Shown here: one piece after another, positions 17,769 through 26,879 of the stretch
Layout: every line of letters starts with the position of its first letter
Numbering within the stretch: the first letter of the stretch is position 1
Source of the DNA: Pseudomonadota bacterium
GTDB taxonomy: Bacteria; Pseudomonadota; Gammaproteobacteria; Steroidobacterales; Woeseiaceae
Direction: 5' to 3'
Length of the DNA: 39,960 nucleotides
NCBI GenBank assembly: GCA_022574185.1
Contig: JACZSM010000023.1
Location: 1-39,960, forward strand
Program-made: the position numbers and the translations under genes
The notes under the pieces: model-generated
Seen by the model: the letters and a program-made list of their open reading frames with translations, nothing else
Databases searched by the model: none
What the model was told of the DNA's origin: nothing

Positions 17769-17889
17769 TTGTTGTCACTCCGTGACTACTACCTCATATG
17801 GCGGCTTGCGTGCCGCCTGCTGTTCCGACCACCGAGCTATTCTATGGTCAGCCGCCACCCGGCGGCTAGCGCATGGTTCCGATTCTGGT
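17769..17889 (-). other. Leader of the FimV-like gene with two GC hairpins sharing the same stem
   Basis: Two perfect hairpins lie in the gap: GGCGGC-TTGCGT-GCCGCC at 17800-17817, and AGCCGCC-ACCC-GGCGGCT at 17850-17867. Because both stems are built from GGCGGC/GCCGCC, each arm could pair with the opposite arm of the other hairpin, giving alternative folds. Neither has a U-run on the - strand. They could terminate the FimX-like transcript or form a structured leader. A TAGAAT (minus strand, 17839-17844) is a weak -10 candidate. Confidence 0.5.
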
Positions 17890-17907
17890 GTGTGATGCGC
17901 GTCACAC
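17890..17907. promoter_or_regulatory. CRP/Vfr-type binding site
   Basis: GTGTGATGCGCGTCACAC is a perfect palindromic match to the CRP core TGTGA-N6-TCACA, with one further matching base on each side. It lies 22 bases after the FimX-like stop and about 120 bases before the FimV-like start. If the TAGAAT at 17839-17844 is the -10, the site would centre near -66, close to a class I activator position. Confidence 0.65.
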
Positions 17908-17928
17908 TTGATATGTTAATAAAATCAA

Positions 17929-20037
17929 TCAATTAGCATTGGCCGCAGCCAGTTCGGCTAATGATGTGTGTTTGCCGCTGTCGATATCTTGCAATACGAC
18001 TTCTGGCTCGTGAACATAATGTCCCTGCATGTAGTCGAGGCCGAGTTGAAACAGCACTGCCATGGCGTTGGCGTTCTCTACACGCTCGGCGATGGTCTTG
18101 ATGTTGCGCTTTTTCGCTGCCAGCACAATTTTCTCAACGTTACGCTGCATGCTGGTGTCGCTCATCAGCGTATGCATGAGTTCGCCGTCAACCTTGATGT
18201 AGTCCGGTTTCAGGATGTCGAGTATCTGCACACGCTCCTGGTCGATGCCATAATGTTCCAGTGCAAAACCGACGCCCATCTTGCGCAATTGTTTGACGAT
18301 CACCCTGGTCTGCTTGATGTGTTTCGCGGCGTCGCGTTCCGGCACCTGCATGACTAATCTGGAACAGTCAAAGCTGTGATTCTCGAATTCCTGATCCATC
18401 CAGGCGATTGTCGACGAGTCTAGAATCGACTGCCTGGACAAGCGCACGAATACACGATCGGCTTCGGAGTCATGGCAAAAATCAATAGCAGCCTTAATCA
18501 TCCAGCGATCGATGTTCTTCATCATGTTGTTACGTTCAGCTGCGGGCAAAAACTCCGAGGGTAATACCGAGTTGCCCTGCTCATCGAGCATACGCACGAG
18601 CAGGTCGTACATTTCGATGCCGTCGCTACGCAATCCGGCTATGGGTAGCTGCACGAGGCGGAATCGATTGTCCATGAGTGCAGACTTGAGATGCCTGATC
18701 CAGATGGCGTCAAACTCTTTCTGCTTCGTGTCCTCCTCAGTCGTTTCGCTGAGAAACGATGTATTACCGCCGGCTGCTTTGCCCAGATTGTGCGCATCGA
18801 CGGCGGCTGCGACAAAATCCTCTAGTGTGCTGAAGAAGTCGCTTGCCGCACAGATACCGACGGTGCAGGTTAGTTGCGTGGACCGATTGTCTATCTCGAA
18901 CGTCAATTGTTGAATGTGCTGGCAAAGCTGCGTGCCCCAGACCTGTGCATCGCGTGCACTGCCGCGCTCGAGCAATACCATGAGTGACGTGCCCTCGAAA
19001 CGGCCAGCAATATCCCGCGGGTGCATACGCTTGCGTGTTGCTTCGGCGAACTGCGCGAAAATTTCTTCTGAATTCAAAATGCCGACGTTGCTGCATACGT
19101 CATCAAATTTATCGACACGAATATAGGCGAGCGCATGCAATCCCGAGGGTGGCTTCTTGTTCAGACGCTTTTGGATGCGCTCGAGAAACTGCGAGCGGTG
19201 ATAGAACAAGGTCGTCGGATCGCGCTGCAGGGCATCGTGAACGAGTTTGGTCGGCTCTTCGACTTGTTTTTCGGGTGGGTAAATGCGGACTTGTACGCAG
19301 GGTCCGTCGTCGAACACGAACTGACGAAACTCGAGGTGTACTTCATCCGTTTCGTCACTCATTACACGCGATTTGGCAATGAGTTTTTCATCCAGCTGCC
19401 ACTTGCCTTTGATGGCTGCAATGAGTGCGCCCTTGATGGCCGCCTGGCTTTCTTCAACAAAACTGTCCATTAGCGGCAGGCCGATCACTTCGTCATTGCT
19501 GGCCGAGCGGAATAGCTTCAACCAGGCATCGTTGATGTCGGTAACAATGCCATCTTGCACCAGCGCAATCGCGCTTGCCGATGATTGCATGTAATCTTTC
19601 AGCTGACGCTTGTATTCAGTCGCAGAATAAATCGTCGAATTGAGCGCGCGTTCAACACGCAGTGCGCGCAGCTCTCGTGTGACGACCGAATGCAGTCTGT
19701 CCTTCAGGCCCATTGATACGAGGTCGCAGGCGCCGTGCTTCATTGCCTCCTGGATGCTCGATTCGTCGGCCTTTTCCCTGACGGCTATAACCGGTATCTC
19801 CGGGTTGTAACAGTCTTTATGCTTGATTACCTGGCGGATTGTTTCGGGGTAGTGGTCGCAGTTGAGAATCAGCAACTCGACGTTCTCGGCGCCAAGTGTC
19901 TTACCGAGGTTTTCTGGCGCGCTAACCCAATGGCAATGCGCAGCGTGACCAGCATCGCGAAGCGAGCCGTTGATCAGCGCAACATCGTCCTGATTTTCAG
20001 TCAGAACGGCAATCGAAATACAATGGCGACCGTTCAA
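17929..20037 (-). CDS. FimX-like protein: pseudo-receiver, PAS, degenerate GGDEF and degenerate EAL domains
   Basis: 702 residues with the domain order of Pseudomonas FimX, a c-di-GMP effector for type IV pili. A receiver-like domain (about 6-125) has N59 where the phospho-acceptor Asp is expected (LLILNCD). PAS lies at about 145-250. The GGDEF domain (about 262-425) has R346-F-E-G-T-S in place of RYGGDEF. The EAL domain (about 450-690) has D478-L-L in place of E-A-L, and E594-H-Y-G in place of DDFG, so both enzyme activities are probably lost. The EAL fold is kept (QLPIAGL, LVRMLDEQG, FLPAAE, DYIKVDGEL, TIAERVEN), so it may bind c-di-GMP. It starts at TTG 20037 with AAGGA seven bases upstream. 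Same strand as the FimV-like gene. Confidence 0.85.
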   Translation of the reverse strand: MNGRHCISIAVLTENQDDVALINGSLRDAGHAAHCHWVSAPENLGKTLGAENVELLILNCDHYPETIRQVIKHKDCYNPEIPVIAVREKADESSIQEAMKHGACDLVSMGLKDRLHSVVTRELRALRVERALNSTIYSATEYKRQLKDYMQSSASAIALVQDGIVTDINDAWLKLFRSASNDEVIGLPLMDSFVEESQAAIKGALIAAIKGKWQLDEKLIAKSRVMSDETDEVHLEFRQFVFDDGPCVQVRIYPPEKQVEEPTKLVHDALQRDPTTLFYHRSQFLERIQKRLNKKPPSGLHALAYIRVDKFDDVCSNVGILNSEEIFAQFAEATRKRMHPRDIAGRFEGTSLMVLLERGSARDAQVWGTQLCQHIQQLTFEIDNRSTQLTCTVGICAASDFFSTLEDFVAAAVDAHNLGKAAGGNTSFLSETTEEDTKQKEFDAIWIRHLKSALMDNRFRLVQLPIAGLRSDGIEMYDLLVRMLDEQGNSVLPSEFLPAAERNNMMKNIDRWMIKAAIDFCHDSEADRVFVRLSRQSILDSSTIAWMDQEFENHSFDCSRLVMQVPERDAAKHIKQTRVIVKQLRKMGVGFALEHYGIDQERVQILDILKPDYIKVDGELMHTLMSDTSMQRNVEKIVLAAKKRNIKTIAERVENANAMAVLFQLGLDYMQGHYVHEPEVVLQDIDSGKHTSLAELAAANAN

Positions 20038-20044
20038 TACGCAA

Positions 20045-20049
20045 TCCTT
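20045..20049 (-). promoter_or_regulatory. Ribosome-binding site that fixes the TTG start of the FimX-like gene
   Basis: On the - strand AAGGA is followed by seven bases and then TTG. No ATG or GTG start lies at a suitable position, so this supports TTG initiation at 20037. Confidence 0.6.
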
Positions 20050-20185
20050 GCATCGGTCCCGGGTATGTCCGTAATGCCCGGTTTTTGTAAAATGAGCGCC
20101 GAGTCTAGCACCGGGATTAACGAGGCCGCCGTATTCCTTGCCAAAACCGTGACGGGATTCATGTTTCAGGCCGGATTCGGCGCGT

Positions 20186-20214
20186 TTGGTACAGTTTTGG
20201 TACTTCGGTATGAT
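20186..20214 (+). promoter_or_regulatory. Sigma-70 promoter for efp
   Basis: TTGGTA (20186-20191), 17 bases, TATGAT (20209-20214). It lies 34 bases upstream of the efp start, in the gap shared with the divergent FimX-like gene. Confidence 0.6.
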
Positions 20215-20248
20215 AGCGGCCGCCGCAAACAGCAGACGGGCAGCAGAT

Positions 20249-20815
20249 ATGGCCAGTTACGGTACCAATGAGTTTCGCTCTGGGCTCAAGATTATCATCG
20301 ACAATGATCCATGCGTCATCGTCACAAACGAATTCGTCAAGCCTGGCAAAGGCCAGGCATTCAGTCGTGTCCGCATTCGCAATTTGAAGACCGGCAAGAC
20401 CGTGGACAAGACATTCAAGTCTGGCGAAAGCGTCGAAGCGGCGGATGTAATGGAAACCGATATGCAGTATCTCTACTGCGATAGTGAATTTTGGCATTTC
20501 ATGGTGCCCGACACATTCGAACAATATGCAGCTGACGCGAAAGCTGTCGGTGACACAAAAAACTGGATAAGTGATGGTGATATTTGCCAGATCACGCTAT
20601 GGAATAATTTACCGTTGCTCGTCAGTGCACCAAACTTTGTCGAACTTGAAATCGTGGAGACGGATCCCGGCGTCAAGGGTGATACGGCGAGCGGTGGCGT
20701 AAAGCCGGCAAAACTGTCGACGGGCGCGGTCGTCCGTGTGCCGCTATTCGTTGATCAGGGTGAGATTATCAAGGTTGATACGCGTTCACACGAATATGTG
20801 TCTCGAGTCAAATAA
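20249..20815 (+). CDS. efp: Translation elongation factor P
   Basis: Relieves ribosome stalling at consecutive prolines. 188 residues, the exact E. coli length, from ATG 20249; the open frame upstream is non-homologous. Three beta-barrel domains are recognisable from [13 protein letters not shown], the loop [10 protein letters not shown], and the C-terminal [28 protein letters not shown]34 in PGKGQ is the lysine modified with beta-lysine by EpmA in the EpmA/EpmB system, and the epmA gene lies directly downstream in opposite orientation, overlapping by eight bases. No partner epmB is in the window. Confidence 0.98.
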   Translation: MASYGTNEFRSGLKIIIDNDPCVIVTNEFVKPGKGQAFSRVRIRNLKTGKTVDKTFKSGESVEAADVMETDMQYLYCDSEFWHFMVPDTFEQYAADAKAVGDTKNWISDGDICQITLWNNLPLLVSAPNFVELEIVETDPGVKGDTASGGVKPAKLSTGAVVRVPLFVDQGEIIKVDTRSHEYVSRVK

Positions 20816-21767
20816 GATCATCGAATGTCACGACATCTCTTATATTTTCTGTTCGATCGTGAAGCATCTGTAATCGTTCAACGCCGATTGCAACGCCGGC
20901 ACAGTCCGGGAGACCGGATTCAAGTGCTTGCAGCAGGAGAAAATCCAGCGCTTGCACGGATTGACCGGCGCTGCGTCTGACTTCCTGATCCTGCTCAAAT
21001 CTGTGCCGCTGTTCCTCGGCGTCTCTGAGCTCGACATAGCCGTTGGCGAGTTCCATCGCACCGAAAAAAATTTCGAATCGATCAGCGACCTTATTATCGT
21101 CCGGGCAAAGGCGAGCGAGGGCGGCCTTACTCGCGGGATAATGTTGCAGTACGGTCAGGCACTTCGGCGGCAACCGGGGTGCCACGATCGTGCCCAGTAT
21201 CAGGTCGAGCCAGGTGTCACGATCATCGCCGATTCGCTCTCTCAAATCATCATCTGCTGCGACGCATTTGGCCAGCTCTTCACTACGCGCACTGGCAATC
21301 TCGATGCCGGCATAGGTCATGAAAGCGTCGCGGTATTCGAGCGTTACGACCTTGTCCATGAGTTCGGGCATCTCCAGGCACGTCGCGATGCAAGTCGTCG
21401 CATCAGAGATAATCGCCGCAAGATCAAAACCTAAACGATACCACTCGATCATTGTAAATTCGGTTAAGTGTTGCTTGCCTGTTTCTCCGTCACGATAGAC
21501 ACGGCAGATCGAATAAATATCAGGGTAGCCGGCCGCGAGTAATCGTTTCATGCAGGACTCGGGTGATGTGTGCAGAAAAAAATCGGTGCCCGATACAGAA
21601 CGCACAGACAGGCTTTCGATGTGCGGATCACTGCCAGCGAATCGGCCCAGAGCAGGAGTGTCGACTGCCAGTACGTCCTGTCCTGCGAAATAAGTGCGCG
21701 CTCGCTCGAGCAAGTCCGCACGGCGACGTGCAGCGTCCGGTTGCGACGACGGACGCCAGGCGGTCAT
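20808..21767 (-). CDS. epmA: EF-P lysine ligase (PoxA/GenX/YjeA)
   Basis: A truncated class II lysyl-tRNA synthetase paralog that attaches (R)-beta-lysine to K34 of EF-P. 319 residues (E. coli EpmA 325), without an anticodon-binding domain. Class II motif 2 is seen as [22 protein letters not shown] near residues 88-109 and motif 3 as [12 protein letters not shown] near 293. [18 protein letters not shown] near 63 is characteristic of the family. Last gene of a four-gene - strand operon; its start overlaps the psd stop by four bases (ATGA). The epmA-psd association is also seen in E. coli. Confidence 0.96.
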   Translation of the reverse strand: MTAWRPSSQPDAARRRADLLERARTYFAGQDVLAVDTPALGRFAGSDPHIESLSVRSVSGTDFFLHTSPESCMKRLLAAGYPDIYSICRVYRDGETGKQHLTEFTMIEWYRLGFDLAAIISDATTCIATCLEMPELMDKVVTLEYRDAFMTYAGIEIASARSEELAKCVAADDDLRERIGDDRDTWLDLILGTIVAPRLPPKCLTVLQHYPASKAALARLCPDDNKVADRFEIFFGAMELANGYVELRDAEEQRHRFEQDQEVRRSAGQSVQALDFLLLQALESGLPDCAGVAIGVERLQMLHDRTENIRDVVTFDDLI

Positions 21768-22627
21768 GTTGTTCGAGACGACAGCTCGGCAATCGCTTCG
21801 CCCATTCTCACTGTGGCGCCGTGCACAAGATCATTGCGCCATGCGCATGCACCGGCGGGCAATAACAGGATGACTGTCGAGCCCATATTGAACCACCCGA
21901 GCAGATCACCCTTATTGACGGCCGTCTGTGCATTACTGAGGTCGATGACCTCGACGGTGCCGGCTTTGCGCGGCCGGATTTCGCCACTCCAGGGGGTAGC
22001 GATGCTGCCAACGTTCAATGCGCCAACGAATATCAGCACGGCAGGGCCATGTGGCGTTGCGAAGTGAAGCACCAGTCGTTCGTTGCGGCAGAACAGTCCG
22101 CGCACATGCGCGGCCGTCGCTGCGTTCACGCTGAACAGGTCGCCCGGGACGTAACGCGCTGCGACCAGTTCGCCGGCGAACGGCGCGTGAACTCGATGGT
22201 AGTTGTGCGGCGCCAGGTAAAACGTCGCAAATGAACCATCAATATAGGCCTGTGCGTCGTCAAGGTCGGTTGCGAGCAGGTCGTTCAGCGTGTACTCGCG
22301 TCCCTTGGCTTGCAGAATCGTGTCGCTTCGCAGTTGTCCTGCCTGGCTCACCGTGCCATCGACCGGGGAGACGAGCGCATTGATCGCCGCATCGACCGGT
22401 CGTGCATTCTTTTTGAGTTCGCGAATAAAGAAATCGTTGAATGTCGCGAAGTCATCGGGAACTTTGAGTTCGACCTCTGCGATATCCACATCGTAGAGGC
22501 GAACAAATCGCGAAATCAAGAAGTCTTTTATCGTGCGTTGTTTTATCCGGGCAACGTGGTAGATGATTGACGTCAGCCAATGGCGGGGCAGGATGTACTG
22601 CAAAAAAACGAAGAGGCGCGCCAACAT
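21764..22627 (-). CDS. psd: Phosphatidylserine decarboxylase proenzyme
   Basis: Makes phosphatidylethanolamine. It self-cleaves at a Gly-Ser bond to create a pyruvoyl group. 287 residues from ATG 22627. The self-cleavage motif is MGST with S250 (E. coli LGST, S254). Further family parts are FNDFFIRELKKNARP near residue 63, SPVDGTVSQAG near 87 and FYLAPHNYHRVHAPF near 136 with the catalytic His residues. The open frame extends 29 residues upstream, but those overlap the preceding gene and lack similarity. It starts one base after the PCuAC stop. Confidence 0.97.
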   Translation of the reverse strand: MLARLFVFLQYILPRHWLTSIIYHVARIKQRTIKDFLISRFVRLYDVDIAEVELKVPDDFATFNDFFIRELKKNARPVDAAINALVSPVDGTVSQAGQLRSDTILQAKGREYTLNDLLATDLDDAQAYIDGSFATFYLAPHNYHRVHAPFAGELVAARYVPGDLFSVNAATAAHVRGLFCRNERLVLHFATPHGPAVLIFVGALNVGSIATPWSGEIRPRKAGTVEVIDLSNAQTAVNKGDLLGWFNMGSTVILLLPAGACAWRNDLVHGATVRMGEAIAELSSRTT

Positions 22628-22628
22628 G

Positions 22629-23048
22629 TCAGCGTATTCCTTCGACCACGGTGTCGACGGACAGCAGGAGTGCCTCGCCGGCATAGAAATGCAAGGTGAC
22701 GGATTCGATCGCACCTACAGGCCGCATCAGCATCAGGTGCAAGCCGCCCGGTTCCAGTAGCACGGTCTGCTGCGGCAAGATCGTCAGCTCTTCGAGGGCG
22801 ATCATGCGTGCGATGCCGTCATCAAGGATGGATTCATGTAATTCGGCCGACTCGAAGTCCGGGCTTGTGACCTTTGTGATCGTAATTTTCTGCCGCGACG
22901 TGTTCGTCAACGCAAGATAAGCGGCACTGATCTGTGTGCCTGGCACTGGTCTGGTTACGACCACATCGCTTGCGGCAAGTGGTGCATGAGTGGCTGAGCA
23001 CGATGCCAGCAGACAGGCAAGCACAGTTATGGCTGGCACATGCGTCAT
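22629..23048 (-). CDS. PCuAC-family copper chaperone, probable lipoprotein
   Basis: 139 residues. The copper site is the exact family motif H-X10-M-X21-H-X-M: H71, M82, H104 and M106. Periplasmic PCuAC proteins deliver Cu(I) to cytochrome oxidase CuA together with SCO proteins. The N-terminus has a lipobox-like LASC with C17, though its n-region carries no Lys/Arg, so lipidation is uncertain. It overlaps the SCO gene upstream by four bases (ATGA), which supports a joint copper-delivery role, and precedes psd by one base. Confidence 0.9.
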   Translation of the reverse strand: MTHVPAITVLACLLASCSATHAPLAASDVVVTRPVPGTQISAAYLALTNTSRQKITITKVTSPDFESAELHESILDDGIARMIALEELTILPQQTVLLEPGGLHLMLMRPVGAIESVTLHFYAGEALLLSVDTVVEGIR

Positions 23049-23659
23049 CGGTTTGACATGATAATCGGCAAGTCGTGCAAAAAATTCCCAGCTTTGTGCG
23101 GCGCGCTGAAGAGCGCATGGAATTGGCCTTGCGGGTTTATCACGAGTACGGCTGACGAGTGATCAACCGAGTAGTCGTCGTTATCGGCGGGTGACTTTTC
23201 GAAGAAAATACCCAGGCGGCCGGTCAGCTTGCGAAGTTCGTCGAGCTCACCCGTTATGGCGACGATTTCGTCGCCGAAGTAACTGACGTATTCGCCGATG
23301 ACATCGGGAGAGTCGCGTTCGGGATCGACGCTGATGAAGACGATACGCGGCAGCGGATCATGTCCTGCATCGTCCAATTGCTGTCTGGCGCTCACAAGCA
23401 GCTGCAATGTCAGCGGGCAGATATCGGGACAATGTGTGAAGCCGAAAAATACCAGGCTCCACTGTCCGGCAAACGTCGCCCTGTCGAATGCGTTGCCGTA
23501 TTGGTCGAGTAACGAGAACTCGGGTAAATCGGCGGGAGTCGAAAACACAGTGGCGGTGTGTGGCATAGGCGGGGGCACGAGCAACCGATAGGACAGCCAG
23601 GCAGCCGTCAATATGGCAGCAATCGCCATTGCTATTAAATAATTTTGTCTCGAACGCAT
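23045..23659 (-). CDS. SCO1/SenC-family copper protein
   Basis: 204 residues with a single N-terminal membrane anchor (about 8-27) and a periplasmic thioredoxin fold. The copper ligands C77 and C81 in FTHCPDICP and H167 in YSVDHSS are all present. SCO proteins hand copper to the CuA site of cytochrome c oxidase or act as thiol reductases. First gene of the - strand operon sco-PCuAC-psd-epmA; the start lies 101 bases from the divergent prmB. No cytochrome oxidase genes lie in the window. Confidence 0.95.
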   Translation of the reverse strand: MRSRQNYLIAMAIAAILTAAWLSYRLLVPPPMPHTATVFSTPADLPEFSLLDQYGNAFDRATFAGQWSLVFFGFTHCPDICPLTLQLLVSARQQLDDAGHDPLPRIVFISVDPERDSPDVIGEYVSYFGDEIVAITGELDELRKLTGRLGIFFEKSPADNDDYSVDHSSAVLVINPQGQFHALFSAPHKAGNFLHDLPIIMSNR

Positions 23660-23760
23660 TTCGATGTTGCCAGGGAGATTACCTGGGAGCCGGCCATTCT
23701 ACAGGCACTGCACCGACGATAGTGATAGATTGCCGGACGCGAAAACACCACACCTTAACT

Positions 23761-24654
23761 ATGTCAGAGTTATCACATCAGGCCAGCAGCGTCGAACAAC
23801 TGATTCAGCAGCTAGCGGATCGGTTAGCGGCGGCGGAGCTTAGCTATGGCCACGGTACCGACAATCCGGTTGATGAAGCGGCCTGGCTCGTATTTGCGTG
23901 CCTGGGCCTGTCCCACGACGCTGCGCCCGAAGTGTACAGGCAACTCGTAGCACCAGCGGAGTTGGCAAAACTCGATAAACTGGTCGTGCGACGTATTGTG
24001 GAACGCGTGCCGGTCGCCTACCTCGTCAGGCAGGCATGGTTTGCGGGACTCGAATTCTATGTAGACGAGCGCGTGCTGATTCCGCGATCGCCGATCGCGG
24101 AACTGATTCATAATCGATTCAGACCCTGGCTGGAGCCAGACTCGGTTAAAACTGCGGTTGATCTCGGCACAGGATGCGGCTGTATCGCGATCGCGATTGC
24201 AGCAGCATTTCCGGAGGCAATCATCGATGCCGTCGATATTTCGGCAGATGCACTGGCCGTGGCGGCAATCAATGTCGAGCGACATGCGCTCACGGAGCGG
24301 GTACGGCTCGTGCAAGCGGATTTTTTCGACGGTCTCGGGGAGCGACGCTACGATCTCATCGTCGGCAATCCACCCTATGTCGACCAGCAAGACATGGCGG
24401 ATTTGCCGGCTGAGTTTCGCCACGAACCCATGCAGGGGCTGGCGGCCGGCGACGATGGTCTGGATTCGGTCAACACGATCCTGCAACATGCCTCACGCTT
24501 TCTGAATGACAATGGAATACTCGTCTGCGAAGTCGGCAACAGCCAGGCGGCACTTGAAGAACGATATCCGGGTGTTGCATTTATGTGGCTGGAGTTCGAG
24601 CATGGCGGGTCAGGTGTATTCTTGCTGACAAGAGACGATCTCAAAGGAATATAA
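23761..24654 (+). CDS. prmB: Ribosomal protein uL3 N5-glutamine methyltransferase
   Basis: SAM-dependent methylation of a glutamine in ribosomal protein L3. 297 residues from ATG 23761; the frame upstream overlaps the sco start region and is not homologous. Motifs: [17 protein letters not shown] near residue 84, [15 protein letters not shown] (SAM motif I) near 137, and the NPPY catalytic motif in [11 protein letters not shown] near 203. The N-terminal helical part and lack of a release-factor-type VPR motif favour PrmB over PrmC. It precedes aroC by two bases, the conserved order. Confidence 0.93.
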   Translation: MSELSHQASSVEQLIQQLADRLAAAELSYGHGTDNPVDEAAWLVFACLGLSHDAAPEVYRQLVAPAELAKLDKLVVRRIVERVPVAYLVRQAWFAGLEFYVDERVLIPRSPIAELIHNRFRPWLEPDSVKTAVDLGTGCGCIAIAIAAAFPEAIIDAVDISADALAVAAINVERHALTERVRLVQADFFDGLGERRYDLIVGNPPYVDQQDMADLPAEFRHEPMQGLAAGDDGLDSVNTILQHASRFLNDNGILVCEVGNSQAALEERYPGVAFMWLEFEHGGSGVFLLTRDDLKGI

Positions 24655-24656
24655 AA

Positions 24657-25757
24657 GTGTCCGGTAACAGCATTGGTACCTTGTTTGTGGTTACGACATT
24701 CGGCGAAAGCCATGGGCGTGCATTGGGTTGCATCGTCGATGGCTGTCCGCCGGGCATGGCGCTCAACGAGGAAGATATCCAAAAGGATCTCGAACGCCGT
24801 CGGCCGGGTCGATCACGGCATACGACTCAACGCAAGGAGCCCGACAAGGTGCAGATTCTCTCGGGCGTATTCGAAGGCGTGACGACGGGGACGCCCATCG
24901 GCCTGGTCATCGAAAACAAGGACCAGCGATCGAAGGACTATGGCGACATCAAGGACAAGTTTCGTCCCGGCCATGCGGACTACACGTATCAACAAAAATA
25001 CGGCATTCGCGACTACCGCGGCGGCGGTCGTTCGTCGGCGCGTGAAACGACGATGCGTGTTGCCGCCGGAGCCATCGCGCGCAAGTACTTGCTGCAGCAT
25101 CTCGGTATTGAAATTCGCGGTTACCTGTCGCAATTGGGTCCGATCGAACTCGGTGCTACCGATTTGTCCTTCGTCGATCAGAATCCATTCTTTTGTGCCG
25201 ATCCTGATCGCATCGACGAACTTGAGTCCTTTATGGACGAGTTGCGCGAACAGGGTGATTCGATCGGGGCGAAAATCAGTATTCTCGCGACCAATGTCCC
25301 ACCAGGTCTCGGTGAGCCCGTCTTCGACAAGCTTGAGGCAGCGTTAGCGCATGGGCTGATGAGTATCAATGCAGTCAAGGGTGTCGAACTTGGTGCCGGT
25401 TTCAGGGCCGTGTCGCAGCGTGGCAGCGAGCATCGCGACGAGATTGGCCCCGATGGTTTTAGCAAGAACGATGCGGGTGGCACGCTGGGCGGTATTTCCT
25501 CGGGACAGGATATCCTGGCGAGCATCGCGCTGAAACCGACATCAAGTATCGCGATACCCGGAAAGACAATCGATAAGACTGGCAAGCAGACTGAAATTGT
25601 CACCAAAGGGCGCCACGATCCTTGCGTAGGACTGCGGGCAACGCCTATCGCCGAGGCGATGGTTGCGCTCGTGCTCATGGATCACTACCTGCGCAATCGT
25701 GCGCAGAATGCGGACGTCCAATCGGCTACACCGATCGTCCCGGCGCAAGACACGTAA
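24657..25757 (+). CDS. aroC: Chorismate synthase
   Basis: Final step of the shikimate pathway, converting EPSP to chorismate with reduced FMN. 366 residues from GTG 24657 with AAAGGA upstream. Family signatures [18 protein letters not shown] near residue 17, RRRPGRS near 45, and [23 protein letters not shown] near 119 are intact. The C-terminal [18 protein letters not shown] is typical. Stop and the asd start are directly adjacent. Confidence 0.98.
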   Translation: MSGNSIGTLFVVTTFGESHGRALGCIVDGCPPGMALNEEDIQKDLERRRPGRSRHTTQRKEPDKVQILSGVFEGVTTGTPIGLVIENKDQRSKDYGDIKDKFRPGHADYTYQQKYGIRDYRGGGRSSARETTMRVAAGAIARKYLLQHLGIEIRGYLSQLGPIELGATDLSFVDQNPFFCADPDRIDELESFMDELREQGDSIGAKISILATNVPPGLGEPVFDKLEAALAHGLMSINAVKGVELGAGFRAVSQRGSEHRDEIGPDGFSKNDAGGTLGGISSGQDILASIALKPTSSIAIPGKTIDKTGKQTEIVTKGRHDPCVGLRATPIAEAMVALVLMDHYLRNRAQNADVQSATPIVPAQDT

Positions 25758-26780
25758 ATGGCACGCGAATTCGATATAGCAGTCGTCGGCGCTACTGGTG
25801 TCGTTGGTGAAGCGATGCTTGCAATTCTCGCGGAGAGAAAATTTCCCGTCGGTACCGTGTATGCGCTGGCCAGTGAAAAATCGATTGGCAAGACCGTTGA
25901 TTTTGGCAGGCGCGAGTTGCCGGTTGACGATCTTGCTCAGTTTGATTTTTCGCGAGTGAAGATCGGCTTGTTCTCAGCCGGCGCTTCGGTTTCCGCCGAA
26001 TATGCGCCGCAGGCTGTGGCGGCAGGCTGTACCGTTATCGACAACACATCGAATTTTCGCGGCGACGATGATATTCCGCTGGTTGTACCTGAGGTTAATG
26101 CCGATAAGATTATCGAATATAAAAAACGCGGCATTATCGCCAATCCAAATTGCTCAACAATCCAGCTGGTCGTGGCGCTCAAGCCGATTTATGACGCGGT
26201 CGGCATTAAAAGAATCACTGTATCGACCTATCAGGCTGTATCGGGTGCCGGTCGCGTTGCCGTCGAGGAACTCGTGCGACAGACGTCGATGATGCTGAAT
26301 GGACAGCCACTGGATATTGAGGGCGATGCCAAACAGATCGCGTTCAATGCGGTACCGCACATCGATATCTTTGAGGACAATCGTTACACCCGCGAAGAAA
26401 TGAAAATCGTCTGGGAGACGCGTAAGATATTTGACGACGACAAGATACTGATCAACCCTACAGCGGTCCGTATTCCTGCGTTCTACGGACACTCCGAAGC
26501 CGTAAGCATTGAGACCAGCGACAAGATTTCGGCTGAAAAAGTCTGTGATTTGCTACGCAACGCACCCGGCGTATGCTTGCTTGATGGCGTCGAGACGGGG
26601 GCCTATCCGACAGCGGTCACTGATAGCTCGGGTACCGACCCGGTTTATGTCGGTCGCGTCCGTGAGGACATTTCACATCCGCGTGGCATCAACCTGTGGG
26701 TGGTCGCCGATAACATACGTAAGGGCGCGGCTCTAAATAGCGTCCAAATTGCTGAAATATTGGCGAAAAACCATTTATAA
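25758..26780 (+). CDS. asd: Aspartate-semialdehyde dehydrogenase
   Basis: NADPH-dependent reduction of aspartyl phosphate, a branch point to lysine/DAP, methionine and threonine. 340 residues with the nucleotide loop GATGVVGE (11-18), catalytic C132 in ANPNCSTIQ, and RIPAFYGHSEAV near 235 with an active-site His. It is of the shorter type found in Pseudomonas and many bacteria, not the E. coli-type Asd. It starts immediately at the aroC stop and precedes fimV as in Pseudomonas. Confidence 0.97.
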   Translation: MAREFDIAVVGATGVVGEAMLAILAERKFPVGTVYALASEKSIGKTVDFGRRELPVDDLAQFDFSRVKIGLFSAGASVSAEYAPQAVAAGCTVIDNTSNFRGDDDIPLVVPEVNADKIIEYKKRGIIANPNCSTIQLVVALKPIYDAVGIKRITVSTYQAVSGAGRVAVEELVRQTSMMLNGQPLDIEGDAKQIAFNAVPHIDIFEDNRYTREEMKIVWETRKIFDDDKILINPTAVRIPAFYGHSEAVSIETSDKISAEKVCDLLRNAPGVCLLDGVETGAYPTAVTDSSGTDPVYVGRVREDISHPRGINLWVVADNIRKGAALNSVQIAEILAKNHL

Positions 26781-26788
26781 GCTATAGT
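26760..26788 (+). promoter_or_regulatory. Sigma-70 promoter for fimV
   Basis: TTGGCG (26760-26765), 17 bases, TATAGT (26783-26788), overlapping the last codons of asd. It lies about 92 bases before the fimV start, leaving a leader of roughly 85 bases. Confidence 0.5.
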
Positions 26789-26879
26789 TCGGTGGCATAT
26801 GTTAAACCCGTCTGTCTGCCGTGATTTGGCCCCGAGCCTACGTCAAAACGGGGTAATTGGGGAGCTGGAGATAAAAACT

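Noticed and set aside
17769-17928. c-di-GMP (GEMM) riboswitch before the FimV-like gene
   Set aside because: The two hairpins lack the conserved GEMM core and tetraloop/receptor pattern.
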